Assembly (NCBI RefSeq): GCF_017939745.1
Contig: NZ_JAGKQQ010000001.1
Coordinates: 5,704,001-5,768,000 of the forward strand
Direction: 5' to 3'
Source of the DNA: Gemmata palustris
Lineage (GTDB): Bacteria > Planctomycetota > Planctomycetia > Gemmatales > Gemmataceae
Length of the DNA stretch: 64,000 nt
Shown here piece after piece: positions 54,615 through 63,067 of the stretch. Position 1 is the stretch's first letter. Each line of letters starts with the position of its first letter. The position numbers and the translations under genes are program-made. Below the pieces are notes generated by a model that made no database searches, was not told where the DNA came from, and saw nothing but the letters and a program-made list of their open reading frames with translations.

Positions 54615-55790
54615 TCACTTCTTGTCCGGCTTCGGAACGTCACCTTTGGCCGGTCCCCACTCGGTCGGCTTGTACGCGATCCCCAGGTGCGGCGTCTCGA
54701 TCCGCTTCCCCTTTTCGTGCTTGCTCGTCATCGCCGCGTCGAGGGCGCCTGTCGTGAGCAGCGTGCGCTCCACGGGATAGGGGGCGTGCCCCGTGGTGAT
54801 GAGGGATTCGATCGCCCGCGTGAGTTCCGCGAAGTGCGCGAACGGGTCCGGCTGCTGTAAATAGAACTGGCACACGTCGGGCTTGTCCTGCCCCTTGCGC
54901 TGACCGGCGAAGATGAACGGCGAGCCGTCGTTCTCGTGGACCCAGCCGTTGGGAATCACGACGAACGCCCGGAACCCGTCGCGGTACTCGACCTCGAACG
55001 TGCCCGCGTCATCAGTTTTCGAGGTGAGCGCGCGCACGTCGCCGGCCGCGTGTGCGGTGGCGAGTTTCAGTGCCTCTTCGAGTAACGGCTTGGTCCACTC
55101 GTGTTTGTCGATCGCGTCCCACATCGCCTTCCCGGTGTGGCACGTTACGGCTTTCACACCGGTTTCACCGCCCTTGCGTCGCTCGACCATGCACTGCAAA
55201 CCTTCGAGCGCGTGGAACCCATACGCCTCGAACGGGCCGTACCCGATCTGAACCGCGCCGGTGATCTCACAGCCTTTCGGCAGAACGACGTTCGGCTTTC
55301 GCCACGTCACAGGGATCGACGACCCCGCGAGCAGCGGCACGAACAGCTTCCGCGCGCGGTCGTACATCGCTTTTGCATCGTCCCAGGTCGCCGCGAGGTG
55401 CTTGTCGTTGAACACCGGCACGGACTTCTTCGTCTCTTCAAACACTTTGCAGATTTCGTCGAAGAACCGGCGCCGCGGGTAGAGCAGTTGGCCCTTATCG
55501 TTGGTCGGGTACTGCCCGTGCTCGCCGATGGAGAGCACACCGTCCACCGCGAGTCCTTTCCCACCCAGCGTGAGCGCCTCGGCTACGGTGTCGCAAATCT
55601 TGAAGCCGTGCTTCTTGGCGAGATCGCGGCTCATGTCGTTCTTCGGCACCTGATCGGTGACGAGCGCCACGAGTTCGAGATCGGGCTTGGCGCCGCCAGG
55701 GTACCCGCCGAGAAGGTTCCGCAGGATCACGTCCGCGTGCGACCACTTGCGGTACTCGGTAACAACGGCCGCGATCTTTTTCTTGGGCAT
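54615..55790 (-). CDS. Conserved planctomycete protein, possibly oxidoreductase-like
   Basis: 391 residues without a signal peptide. The N-terminus KKKIAAVVTEYRKWSHADVIL is Rossmann-like, with VALVTDQVPKNDMSRDLAKKHGF and GLAVDGVLSIGEHGQYPTN after it, and the C-terminal half is beta-rich (GTFEVEYRDGFRAFVVIPNG). It resembles planctomycete proteins related to the Gfo/Idh/MocA family, but the usual EKP motif is not seen, so an enzymatic role is uncertain. It is upstream-flanked by a 402-base non-coding region full of repeats and is convergent with the phosphate transporter gene. Confidence 0.85.
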   Translation of the reverse strand: MPKKKIAAVVTEYRKWSHADVILRNLLGGYPGGAKPDLELVALVTDQVPKNDMSRDLAKKHGFKICDTVAEALTLGGKGLAVDGVLSIGEHGQYPTNDKGQLLYPRRRFFDEICKVFEETKKSVPVFNDKHLAATWDDAKAMYDRARKLFVPLLAGSSIPVTWRKPNVVLPKGCEITGAVQIGYGPFEAYGFHALEGLQCMVERRKGGETGVKAVTCHTGKAMWDAIDKHEWTKPLLEEALKLATAHAAGDVRALTSKTDDAGTFEVEYRDGFRAFVVIPNGWVHENDGSPFIFAGQRKGQDKPDVCQFYLQQPDPFAHFAELTRAIESLITTGHAPYPVERTLLTTGALDAAMTSKHEKGKRIETPHLGIAYKPTEWGPAKGDVPKPDKK

Positions 55791-56192
55791 GGGGATGTGC
55801 TCGAAGGCGGGAGGCGGGGAGCGGGGGAATGAACCGCGGATGAACGCAGATAACGCAGATCAAAACTAAATCAGATTGGCCACAAAAAAGCAGAGGGCAG
55901 AACAGAAGGCAGAGATCAGAAAGCAGAAGACAGAGATCAGAAAACAGAAGTAGAACGCGGAAGACAGTAAGGCCGGAGGCGTTGATTGAGCCTCGATCGG
56001 GGCTGGAAATCATTCGTTTGTCTGATCCGCGTAATCTGCGAGATCCGCGGTTCTGCCTTCTGTCCTCTGCCTTCTGAACGCTGTTCTTTTTGTGCCCTTT
56101 GTGCTTTTTTGTGGCCAATCCGTCTTGGTTTGAACCCGCGTTATCGGTGTTATCCGTGGCGGCTTATCTTTGCGGTCTTTTGCGGCAGGTGA
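55791..56192. repeat. Repeat-filled intergenic region
   Basis: 402 bases without a gene. It contains CCGCGGATGAACGCAGATAAC-type words at 55834-55865, inverted at 56022-56052 and again at about 56128-56162, a purine-rich GCAGA/CAGAA run (55890-55952) with its pyrimidine counterpart (56053-56085), and a perfect 18-base inverted pair at 55874-55891 and 56103-56120. The whole region reads as one nested palindrome. Confidence 0.8.
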
Positions 56193-57080
56193 TTACCAGT
56201 TGTCGGCGGCGTAAACGGCTTGTGCGGCGGCTTCTTCCGCGCCCTTCGGTGTGCATTCGAGGCCGACGTACCCGGTGTACTTGAGAGCCTTCAGTTCCTT
56301 CAGCACGCGCGGGTAATGGATCTCGCCCGTACCCGGTTCGTTGCGCCCGGGGTGATCGGCGAGTTGGATGTACGCGACGGCATCCGCCGCGAAGCCTTCG
56401 CGCAGGTGACCGCAGAGGTCGCCCTCGGTGATGTGCATGTGGTATAAGTCCCACAAAATCTTGACGTGCTTCGAGTTGACCGCTTTGACGATCTTTATGG
56501 TCGGCGCGGAGCCGTACAAGCAGTGGCCCTTGTGATCGACGCGGACGTTCATCGGCTCCAGGATGAGCGTAATGCCGTGTTTCTCCGCGATCGGCGCGCC
56601 CTTCTTCAAGCCCTCAATGACGTTCTCGTGCATCTTCTCTTGCGGCACGCCCTTGATGTCGTCCCCGGCCACCACGCACATCATCGAGCACTTCCACTTT
56701 TTCGCGACCTCGCACCCCTTCTCGATCTTCTCCACGAACTGGTTGTGGTTCTTGGGGTCGTTGAGACCGGGTTTGAAGCCCCACGCAGTAAACTGCACGA
56801 TTTTGATCCCGAGCCGCTCGCACGTCTCGGCGACCGCGTTTTGGTCCTTGTTCTCCCACGGCCACAGTTCGACCGCGTTGAAGCCCAGCGCGGCCGCGGC
56901 TTCGAGCCGCTTGAGGTAGTCCCGCTCCTTGCGCCACCACATCTCGATGTTGACGGCGAACTTCGTGTTCTTGGTCTGCCCCGGTTTGGCGACTTTCGGC
57001 TCGGGTTCGGCTCGGCCGGTCGACGGGACCAGCGCGGCCATTGCGCCGGCGGACAGGAACGTGCGGCGATCGGGTGTCAT
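56193..57080 (-). CDS. Tat-exported TIM-barrel protein (hydroxypyruvate isomerase-like)
   Basis: 295 residues. The N-terminus TPDRRTFLSAGAMAALVPS is a twin-arginine signal. The barrel (AP endonuclease 2/sugar isomerase fold) shows AAALGFNAVELWPWEN, LGIKIVQFTAWG, ITLILEPMNVRVDHKGHCL with metal-binding glutamate, ILWDLYHMHITEGDL with aspartate and histidine, and GYVGLECTPKG at the end. This best fits hydroxypyruvate isomerase-like enzymes; the true sugar substrate is unknown. It lies 31 bases after the end of the exported gene at 57112. Confidence 0.88.
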   Translation of the reverse strand: MTPDRRTFLSAGAMAALVPSTGRAEPEPKVAKPGQTKNTKFAVNIEMWWRKERDYLKRLEAAAALGFNAVELWPWENKDQNAVAETCERLGIKIVQFTAWGFKPGLNDPKNHNQFVEKIEKGCEVAKKWKCSMMCVVAGDDIKGVPQEKMHENVIEGLKKGAPIAEKHGITLILEPMNVRVDHKGHCLYGSAPTIKIVKAVNSKHVKILWDLYHMHITEGDLCGHLREGFAADAVAYIQLADHPGRNEPGTGEIHYPRVLKELKALKYTGYVGLECTPKGAEEAAAQAVYAADNW

Positions 57081-57111
57081 TGGGGAGAGGCTCCAATTGG
57101 GGACAGTGAGG

Positions 57112-57708
57112 TTACTTGCCCGGTGTGAATGACGTCAGAACGCGCGAGGCGTTTGCGTCCGCCCATTTGATGCAACCGAGGCCGGGAGCGAACCAGTAGG
57201 ACGTCTTCGCGGACCCATCGGGGCTATCGTTTCGGTCCACGCGAATCGCCTTGAATTTGCCGGCGGGAACTTCGATCTCTTCCCAGTCGACCGTCTTGGT
57301 TTCTTGCCCGCCCAAGTTGTCGGTCCAGGTATTGTTGGCGCCGTGCGGCAGCTTCAACCACCACACCGGCTTATCGATCGCGGTGCCGGCGTACCGCACG
57401 ACTTTCAACCCCGCGGTCGACGCGATCACCGTTTGATCGTGCATCCGCGCGCCCTGTTTGTCCTCAAACTCCTGTGTCACGGCGATCCCGTCGTCCGTTT
57501 TCTCCACCTTTGTGACGACACAGACGATTTCTTGCCCGCGCAACTCGGACACCATGCGGTCACCGACCCGCGTCGGGAAGCACACCGGTTCGTCCTTCGG
57601 CATCAGGTGCTTCGGAACCGGTGCGCTGGGCGCTACGGGAGCCGAGAGCACGAACGTGCTGATGATCGCCGCGAGGAGAGCGGTGCGCGCGAGCCGTGAG
57701 TGGAACAC
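57112..57708 (-). CDS. Exported hypothetical protein
   Basis: 198 residues with a signal peptide (ARTALLAAIISTFVLSAPVA) followed by APVPKHLMPKDEP, a start common among exported proteins of this lineage. The mature part is beta-rich, with EIVCVVTKVEKTDDGIAVTQEFEDKQG and EEIEVPAGKFKAIRVDRND, resembling a DUF3108-like lipocalin/barrel fold that is often a periplasmic binding protein. No residue suggests catalysis. It is upstream of the TIM-barrel gene on the same strand with a 31-base gap, so both may form one operon. Confidence 0.82.
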   Translation of the reverse strand: MFHSRLARTALLAAIISTFVLSAPVAPSAPVPKHLMPKDEPVCFPTRVGDRMVSELRGQEIVCVVTKVEKTDDGIAVTQEFEDKQGARMHDQTVIASTAGLKVVRYAGTAIDKPVWWLKLPHGANNTWTDNLGGQETKTVDWEEIEVPAGKFKAIRVDRNDSPDGSAKTSYWFAPGLGCIKWADANASRVLTSFTPGK

Positions 57709-57742
57709 GAAGCCTCCTTCTGCGTACTTGGGCGCGAACCGG

Positions 57743-58423
57743 TTACGAAACGGTCATCGGTCGGCCGTTGTCCTTGGCGCTCAAATTCAGCAGGAGTGGT
57801 GCAGCGCGCTTCGCCCATGCGTCGGGCTTGGGGTAACTACTCGCGCCGCCCGCGAACGCCTGCCGGAGCATGTCCGTGTCGATGATTCCCGGATTTAGCG
57901 GAACCGCGGCCATGCCGTTCGGGAGTTCCTGAGCGAGCGCGAGCGTTAATCCCTCCACCGCGTACTTCGTGGCGCAGTACGGGGCCACTTCCGGCGCGGT
58001 GCTGCGCCCCCACCCGCTCGAAAGGTTCACGATCACGCCGGCCTTCCGCGCCACCATCGCGGGAGCGAATGCGCGGATCACGTGGAAGATGCCCTTCACG
58101 TTCACATCAATGATCGAATGAAACTCGTCCGCCGGCACCTCCCACAGAGGGGCCGGGGTGTTCATGAGCGCCGCGTTGTTGACGAGCAGGTCCGGCGGGC
58201 CGAATTGAGATAGCACCTCGTGCGCCCACGAACTCACGGCGTTGGCGTCGGTTACGTCCACTTGCTTGAAGGCGTGCGGAGCGGGGAACTCGGTGCGCAG
58301 GGCGCGCACGTGCCCGTCGCTGCGCCCGCACCCGACGACAGTGTGCCCGGCCACCGCGAGCGCCGAAACGAGCGCCCGGCCCAGTCCCCGCGTCGCACCC
58401 GTAATAACGATGATTTTGCTCAA
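57743..58423 (-). CDS. Short-chain dehydrogenase/reductase
   Basis: 226 residues from a TTG at 58423, preceded by GGAGTGTGAA, a good ribosome site; the frame open to 58483 lacks one. The Rossmann motif TGATRGLGRAL, NNAALM, catalytic serine in VNLSSGWG and the active YCATK are all intact, unlike the SDR at 20621. It is a classical SDR oxidoreductase; the substrate is unknown. It ends 34 bases before the exported gene's start and may be co-transcribed with it. Confidence 0.9.
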   Translation of the reverse strand: MSKIIVITGATRGLGRALVSALAVAGHTVVGCGRSDGHVRALRTEFPAPHAFKQVDVTDANAVSSWAHEVLSQFGPPDLLVNNAALMNTPAPLWEVPADEFHSIIDVNVKGIFHVIRAFAPAMVARKAGVIVNLSSGWGRSTAPEVAPYCATKYAVEGLTLALAQELPNGMAAVPLNPGIIDTDMLRQAFAGGASSYPKPDAWAKRAAPLLLNLSAKDNGRPMTVS

Positions 58424-58832
58424 TTCACACTCCCAGAACCGGACCCGCGTCCCGAACATCGGTACCCAGCACGGTTCGCCCATCTCGCTTCGTCGTTGCG
58501 ACGCCGATCTCGGTGTAATCTTTGGCTCCGCGCGGTAGAATCTCGACGCCCATTGTGCCCCGGCACGGGGCGCGACACAATGGGCTGGTTACGCGCTTCG
58601 CCCGGTCGTCACAAATTGTGCGAATTGACACCCGGGCGCGCAATAAGCTATAGTTAAGTCGTTCAATTCGTGATCGCGTCTTTGCGTGCGGGCCGGATGT
58701 CCGCTCTCGTGCGAGCAAGATGCTGGTTTCCCTTCTGTGGGAAGCCGTTCAAATGAGCCGCCAATCCCTTCTTTCGGGGCGGCCGATTGGAACTCTTGCG
58801 GGCCGCGTCCCGCGACCGTGGTACGAAACGAA
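58424..58832. other. Long gap between divergent genes
   Basis: 409 bases between the SDR start and the kinase start. A GTG at 58686 in frame with the kinase could begin a longer protein (49 extra residues). No other recognisable gene, repeat or hairpin was found in it. Confidence 0.5.
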
Positions 58833-61800
58833 ATGGGAACGCCGACCGATCCGACCGGCCGTCCGTCCTCGCAGAGAATTGCTGGGCCGGTACCGTCGTC
58901 GGGTGAGCCGGAGCCGAAACCCATCAAGGACGGGTCCACGGACTCGCACCGACCGAACAATTCGCTCTCCGATCTGATTCAAAGCGGCGGCTCGTCGCGG
59001 ACCCGGTCGAACGAGTCCGATATCGCACAGTTCCTCGCGCACCCGCAGGGCGGTGCCGCGAACTCCGACGACGCACCCACGGTCATCACGCACAACACGA
59101 AGCAGGCCCAACCCGCTCCGCCGGTTCCGCTTACAGTTGCGGGCGAACCGCCCTCGATCGCGGGCCGGCGCCTGGGACACTTTGAGCTCATTGAGGCCAT
59201 CGGGTCCGGCGGCATGGCGGCCGTACTGAAGGCCCGCGACCTCGAACTCGGGCGCATCGTCGCGCTGAAGATCCTGCCGCCCGAAGCCGCACGCGACCCG
59301 GAAAGCGTTACGCGGTTCAAGCAAGAAGCCCGGTCCGCCGCGAAACTCGATCACGAGAACGTCGCCCGGGTGTACTTCTTCGGCGAAGACCAGGGGTTGA
59401 ACTTCATCGCGTTCGAGTTCGTCGAGGGCGACAACCTGCGGGTCATTATCGACCGGCGCGGGCAACTGCCCCCCGGCGAGTGCGTGCGCTACATGATGCA
59501 GGTGGCCGCGGGGCTGAACCACGCGGCCGAGCGCGGCGTCGTTCACCGCGACATCAAGCCGTCGAACATCCTCATCACCCCGGACGGGCGCGCGAAGATC
59601 GTCGACATGGGGCTCGCGCGGTACCTCGGCTCGGAACTGGTGAACGGCACCGTCACGCAGTCCGGGGTGACGCTCGGTACGTTCGACTACATTTCGCCGG
59701 AACAGGCACTCGACCCGCGTCGGGCGGACGTGCGGAGCGACATCTACTCCCTCGGTTGCACCTTCTACCACGCGCTCACCGGGCGGCCCCCCGTTCCCGA
59801 AGGGACCGCGGCCCGGAAGCTCCGCGCGCACCAAGAGGACGATTTCCTCGACCCGCGCGAGCTGAACCCCGCGATCTCCGACGAACTGGCCGCGATCCTC
59901 GCCCGCATGATGATGAAGGACCAGGCCGCCCGTTACCAAACGCCGAACGAGCTGATTTCGCACCTGAAGGGACTCGCGGAACGACTGCACGTCGCCGATC
60001 CCCTCGCACACGACAGCGCGACGAAGGCGGTTCCCGCCGAACTCCGGCTCCTGCCCGAAACCCCTCGGCTCCGCCCGTGGTGGGTGATGGCCGTTGTGGC
60101 CGTGGCCCTGGCGGTGGTCGCGTTCGTGGTGTCTACCGGCAATCCCGGTCCCGCACCCGGCCTGCCCGGGACCGCCGGCACATTTGCTAAGGACAAAGGC
60201 AAAGAGAAGGGTAACGGCCAAGACGCGAATAACGGGGGCGACCCGGCCACGAAGGGACCGACTCTTCCCGCGAACCCGGCCGCCTCCGTTGTGCCAGTAC
60301 GGAAGATCGAAGAATTGGCGATGAAGCTCAAAGACCCGGCAACCACGAAGGTGGTACTTGCGCCGGGAGAGTTCGATTTGCGGCGCTTGCCCCAGGGTAT
60401 TTTGTTCCAGGGAAATGCGCTGGAACTCGTGGGGGCTGGCGCCGGGCTGACGAAGATCATTGTGAACGCGAGTGCGAGTACGAATCGCGACACCTCGGGT
60501 TCACTGACCGTGAGCGCACGCACCGTTGCGATTAGCGGCGTGTGGTTCGAGCTGCGTTCCGATACGGAGAACCTGACTTTTGATACGCCGGTCGGGGTCC
60601 AGATCGAGGACGCGGCCGAGATCAAACTTACCGACTGCGTGTTCATGCCGGAGAGCCCGCAGCCGAATCACGAAGCCCGTGCGGTGGCCGTTACGCGCAC
60701 ACCGGCGGCCGAGGGCACGGCGGCCGTCACCGTAACGCGGTGCCTGTTCGCCCCCGGCGCGGTCGGGCTGGCGCTCCCCGCGGGTTCGACGGCGGACGTA
60801 ACCGACAGCGGGTTCGCCCCGCACGCGACCGCGGCCGTGCAAATCACGGACGCACCGGTGAGCGAATCAGCGGCCCCGGCCGTAGTTACGCTCAAGCGCT
60901 CCTCGTTCATGCTCGACCCCAACGGGGCCGCGGTGGAAGGCGCGCCGGGCCGCCTGTCGGTCGGCGCCTTCGACTGCCTGTTCGCGCTGGTCGGCAACAA
61001 GACGTTTCGCGCCCCGTTCGCCTCGACGGACGCAACGAAATACGGTGCCGGCGTCGTGACGCGCGTGCGCGGTGACAAGTTGAATTTGGAGAAGCTGAAA
61101 GGCATGCAGTTTTCCGTTCCGCCCGGGCGCGCGAACGCCTTCTACCGCGTCCACCCGATCGGAGCACCGAACACTTCGTTCTCGTTCGAGGAATGTAAAG
61201 CCGCATTCGGCTTGCGGACCGACGAGAAGAACCACGTCGGTCTGGACCAGAGTCCCTGGTCGGAGAGCAAGCCGGTCGAGGCGGTGGTCTCGAAAGCGCC
61301 GTGGAAGGCGTTTCGGCTCAAAGTGGACGACGATGTGAAGGACGACCCCCTGTTGTTCATGAAGAACAAGGGCGAGACAACAGAGCCGTTCGGTGTCGTG
61401 TTCGACAAGAAGGACGAAAAACCTTTCGGCCGCCGCTTGGCGTACCCGGACATCAAGTTCTGGCCGCCGAAGCGCCCGGTGTCGGTCGCCGAGAGACCGA
61501 GAAAAGTCTGGTACCCCAAGGCCCCCGCGGGCACGGAACTCGCGCCGGGCGAGTTCACCGAGTTGCGCACTCTTTTGCGCGTGGTGCGCCCGGGCGACAC
61601 GATCCAGATCCGGCACCACGGCGTGCTGCGGGTAGACGGCGAGGAACTGAAGGCCGCGACCAAGCCGAGCGAGGGCGAGTTCCGCGTCACGTTCGAGCCG
61701 TACCCCAACTGCGAGTTCGTTCTGGAGAGCCAGGGCGACGAAGAGATCGATCAGAGCCTGTTCAAACTGAAGTCCGGCGAGGTGACGTTCAACGGGATCC

Positions 61801-62711
61801 ACTTCCTACTCAAGCCGAGCCGCGCGAAGAACGAGGTCACGGCCGCGGTCGCGGTTCTGGGGGGCCGGAGCTGCACGTTCAAGAACTGCACGTTCACCCT
61901 CGCCGAGAAGGACGACGCCCAGGTCGCGGCGGTGTACCTGCCGAACCTCAAGCCGGTAATGGAGATGGACCCGGTCGCGCGATCGGTGCCGAAGGTGGCG
62001 TTCGACCACTGCGTGGTCCGCGGGCGCGGGCGCGGCGTGTGGGTCGAAGTCACCCGCCCGCTGAACCTGGAACTGAGCGACACGCTCACCGCGCTCGACG
62101 GCCCGGTGCTGTTGTCCGAAGCGGGCGGCAAGCCGGTCGCGACGAGTACGAGTACCGCGAAGTTCTTGCGCGTCACGGCACTGGTGGCCGGGCCGATTGT
62201 CGAGATGCGCGGCGGGAAGTCCGCCGACACGATGCGCACCGCGGGGCTCACGAAACTGGACGTGGAAGCGGACGAGTGCCTGTTCGTCGCGGTGCCGCTC
62301 GCCGGGCGCCCGCTCGTGGAACTCGACGGCGTCGAGCCGACCGACTGGAAATCGGTACTGAGTTGGCAGGTGAAGAAAGCCAACCGCTACGCGAACTTCG
62401 ATACCTCGGCCGTGGTCGCGCTGATCCGCCCTCACGGTGAGGGGATCGCAAAGGAATGGGGCTGGGACGACTGGGTCGGCAACGTGGGCGAACCGGCCTC
62501 TGTGACCGGCAAACGCATCGGGAAGGTGACGTTCGCGGCGCTCCCGATCGGGCTGAAAGAACTCGCTACGGTGAAGCCAGCGGACGTGGTGGTGAAGGAC
62601 GCCGACTTCCCCGACCCGCTCGACTCGAAACTGATCGGCTCGAAGCTGGTCGAAGTCGGCGCTGATCCGGAGAAGTTGCCCACTGCGCCCGACGAAATGA
62701 AACCGGAGTGA
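58833..62711 (+). CDS. Ser/Thr protein kinase with TM helix and beta-helix-like C-terminus
   Basis: 1292 residues from the ATG at 58833; GTG at 58686 is an alternative start. After a low-complexity leader, the kinase domain shows GSGGMAAVLKAR, K146 in VALKIL, HRDIKPSNILI (H238, D240, N245) and DMG for DFG with D258 kept, thus probably active. A membrane helix (WWVMAVVAVALAVVAFVVS) leads to about 850 residues with repeated short beta segments such as LELVGAGAGLTKIIVNAS and ISGVWFELRS, the pattern of a right-handed parallel beta-helix, perhaps a sensor for an extracellular polymer. Terminated by the hairpin at 62730-62775. Confidence 0.88.
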   Translation: MGTPTDPTGRPSSQRIAGPVPSSGEPEPKPIKDGSTDSHRPNNSLSDLIQSGGSSRTRSNESDIAQFLAHPQGGAANSDDAPTVITHNTKQAQPAPPVPLTVAGEPPSIAGRRLGHFELIEAIGSGGMAAVLKARDLELGRIVALKILPPEAARDPESVTRFKQEARSAAKLDHENVARVYFFGEDQGLNFIAFEFVEGDNLRVIIDRRGQLPPGECVRYMMQVAAGLNHAAERGVVHRDIKPSNILITPDGRAKIVDMGLARYLGSELVNGTVTQSGVTLGTFDYISPEQALDPRRADVRSDIYSLGCTFYHALTGRPPVPEGTAARKLRAHQEDDFLDPRELNPAISDELAAILARMMMKDQAARYQTPNELISHLKGLAERLHVADPLAHDSATKAVPAELRLLPETPRLRPWWVMAVVAVALAVVAFVVSTGNPGPAPGLPGTAGTFAKDKGKEKGNGQDANNGGDPATKGPTLPANPAASVVPVRKIEELAMKLKDPATTKVVLAPGEFDLRRLPQGILFQGNALELVGAGAGLTKIIVNASASTNRDTSGSLTVSARTVAISGVWFELRSDTENLTFDTPVGVQIEDAAEIKLTDCVFMPESPQPNHEARAVAVTRTPAAEGTAAVTVTRCLFAPGAVGLALPAGSTADVTDSGFAPHATAAVQITDAPVSESAAPAVVTLKRSSFMLDPNGAAVEGAPGRLSVGAFDCLFALVGNKTFRAPFASTDATKYGAGVVTRVRGDKLNLEKLKGMQFSVPPGRANAFYRVHPIGAPNTSFSFEECKAAFGLRTDEKNHVGLDQSPWSESKPVEAVVSKAPWKAFRLKVDDDVKDDPLLFMKNKGETTEPFGVVFDKKDEKPFGRRLAYPDIKFWPPKRPVSVAERPRKVWYPKAPAGTELAPGEFTELRTLLRVVRPGDTIQIRHHGVLRVDGEELKAATKPSEGEFRVTFEPYPNCEFVLESQGDEEIDQSLFKLKSGEVTFNGIHFLLKPSRAKNEVTAAVAVLGGRSCTFKNCTFTLAEKDDAQVAAVYLPNLKPVMEMDPVARSVPKVAFDHCVVRGRGRGVWVEVTRPLNLELSDTLTALDGPVLLSEAGGKPVATSTSTAKFLRVTALVAGPIVEMRGGKSADTMRTAGLTKLDVEADECLFVAVPLAGRPLVELDGVEPTDWKSVLSWQVKKANRYANFDTSAVVALIRPHGEGIAKEWGWDDWVGNVGEPASVTGKRIGKVTFAALPIGLKELATVKPADVVVKDADFPDPLDSKLIGSKLVEVGADPEKLPTAPDEMKPE

Positions 62712-62729
62712 CGGGTGTGATTAAAAGAG

Positions 62730-62775
62730 AAGGACAGGGACGAGTCGGCGGGTCCGACTCTTAATCCCTGTCCTT
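62730..62775. terminator. Hairpin between convergent kinase and mini-gene
   Basis: Outer stem AAGGACAGGGA / TCCCTGTCCTT (62730-62740 and 62765-62775) encloses an inner stem GAGTCGG / CCGACTC. It lies 18 bases after the kinase stop and 19 bases beyond the end of the minus-strand gene at 62795. Confidence 0.8.
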
Positions 62776-62794
62776 AGTCGCTTCGGCGTTCGGG

Positions 62795-62968
62795 TCACTT
62801 CTTCTTGGCGGCCGGCTTCTTGGCGACAGCGGCTTTCGCGGCCGGCTTCTTGGCGACAGCGGCTTTCGCGGCCGGCTTCTTGGCGCCCGGCTTCTTCGTA
62901 CCGAAGATCGCGTCGTACCCTTCGCCGAACTTGTTGTCTTCCGACATCCCCATCCGAACGATGCTCAT
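62795..62968 (-). CDS. Lys/Ala/Pro-repeat mini-protein
   Basis: 57 residues from the ATG at 62968 with CAGGGGCTG upstream. The first 24 residues (SIVRMGMSEDNKFGEGYDAI) are ordinary; the rest is a highly basic histone-H1-like tail with repeated AAVAKKPAAK. This is encoded by an exact 30-base tandem repeat at 62821-62880. Such tails bind nucleic acids. The role is unknown. It is convergent with the large kinase gene. Confidence 0.75.
   Translation of the reverse strand: MSIVRMGMSEDNKFGEGYDAIFGTKKPGAKKPAAKAAVAKKPAAKAAVAKKPAAKKK
62821..62880. repeat. Exact 30-base tandem repeat in a coding sequence
   Basis: Two identical 30-base units that encode AAVAKKPAAK in the mini-protein at 62795-62968; partial units flank them. 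Copy number may vary between strains. Confidence 0.9.
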
Positions 62969-63067
62969 GGCAGCCCCTGGTGCGAGTAATTGTGGTCGTC
63001 GTGAACTAGTGTAAGTCACACTCGGCGCGTTGTCACGGGTGCCCGAGCCTTTGAGTGCGGCCCGCGC

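Noticed and set aside
58749-60221. 490-codon open frame on the minus strand opposite the large kinase
   Set aside because: Antisense shadow; the plus frame has all kinase motifs.
62821-62880. Direct repeats as a possible CRISPR array
   Set aside because: The units are contiguous without spacers and encode a periodic protein tail.
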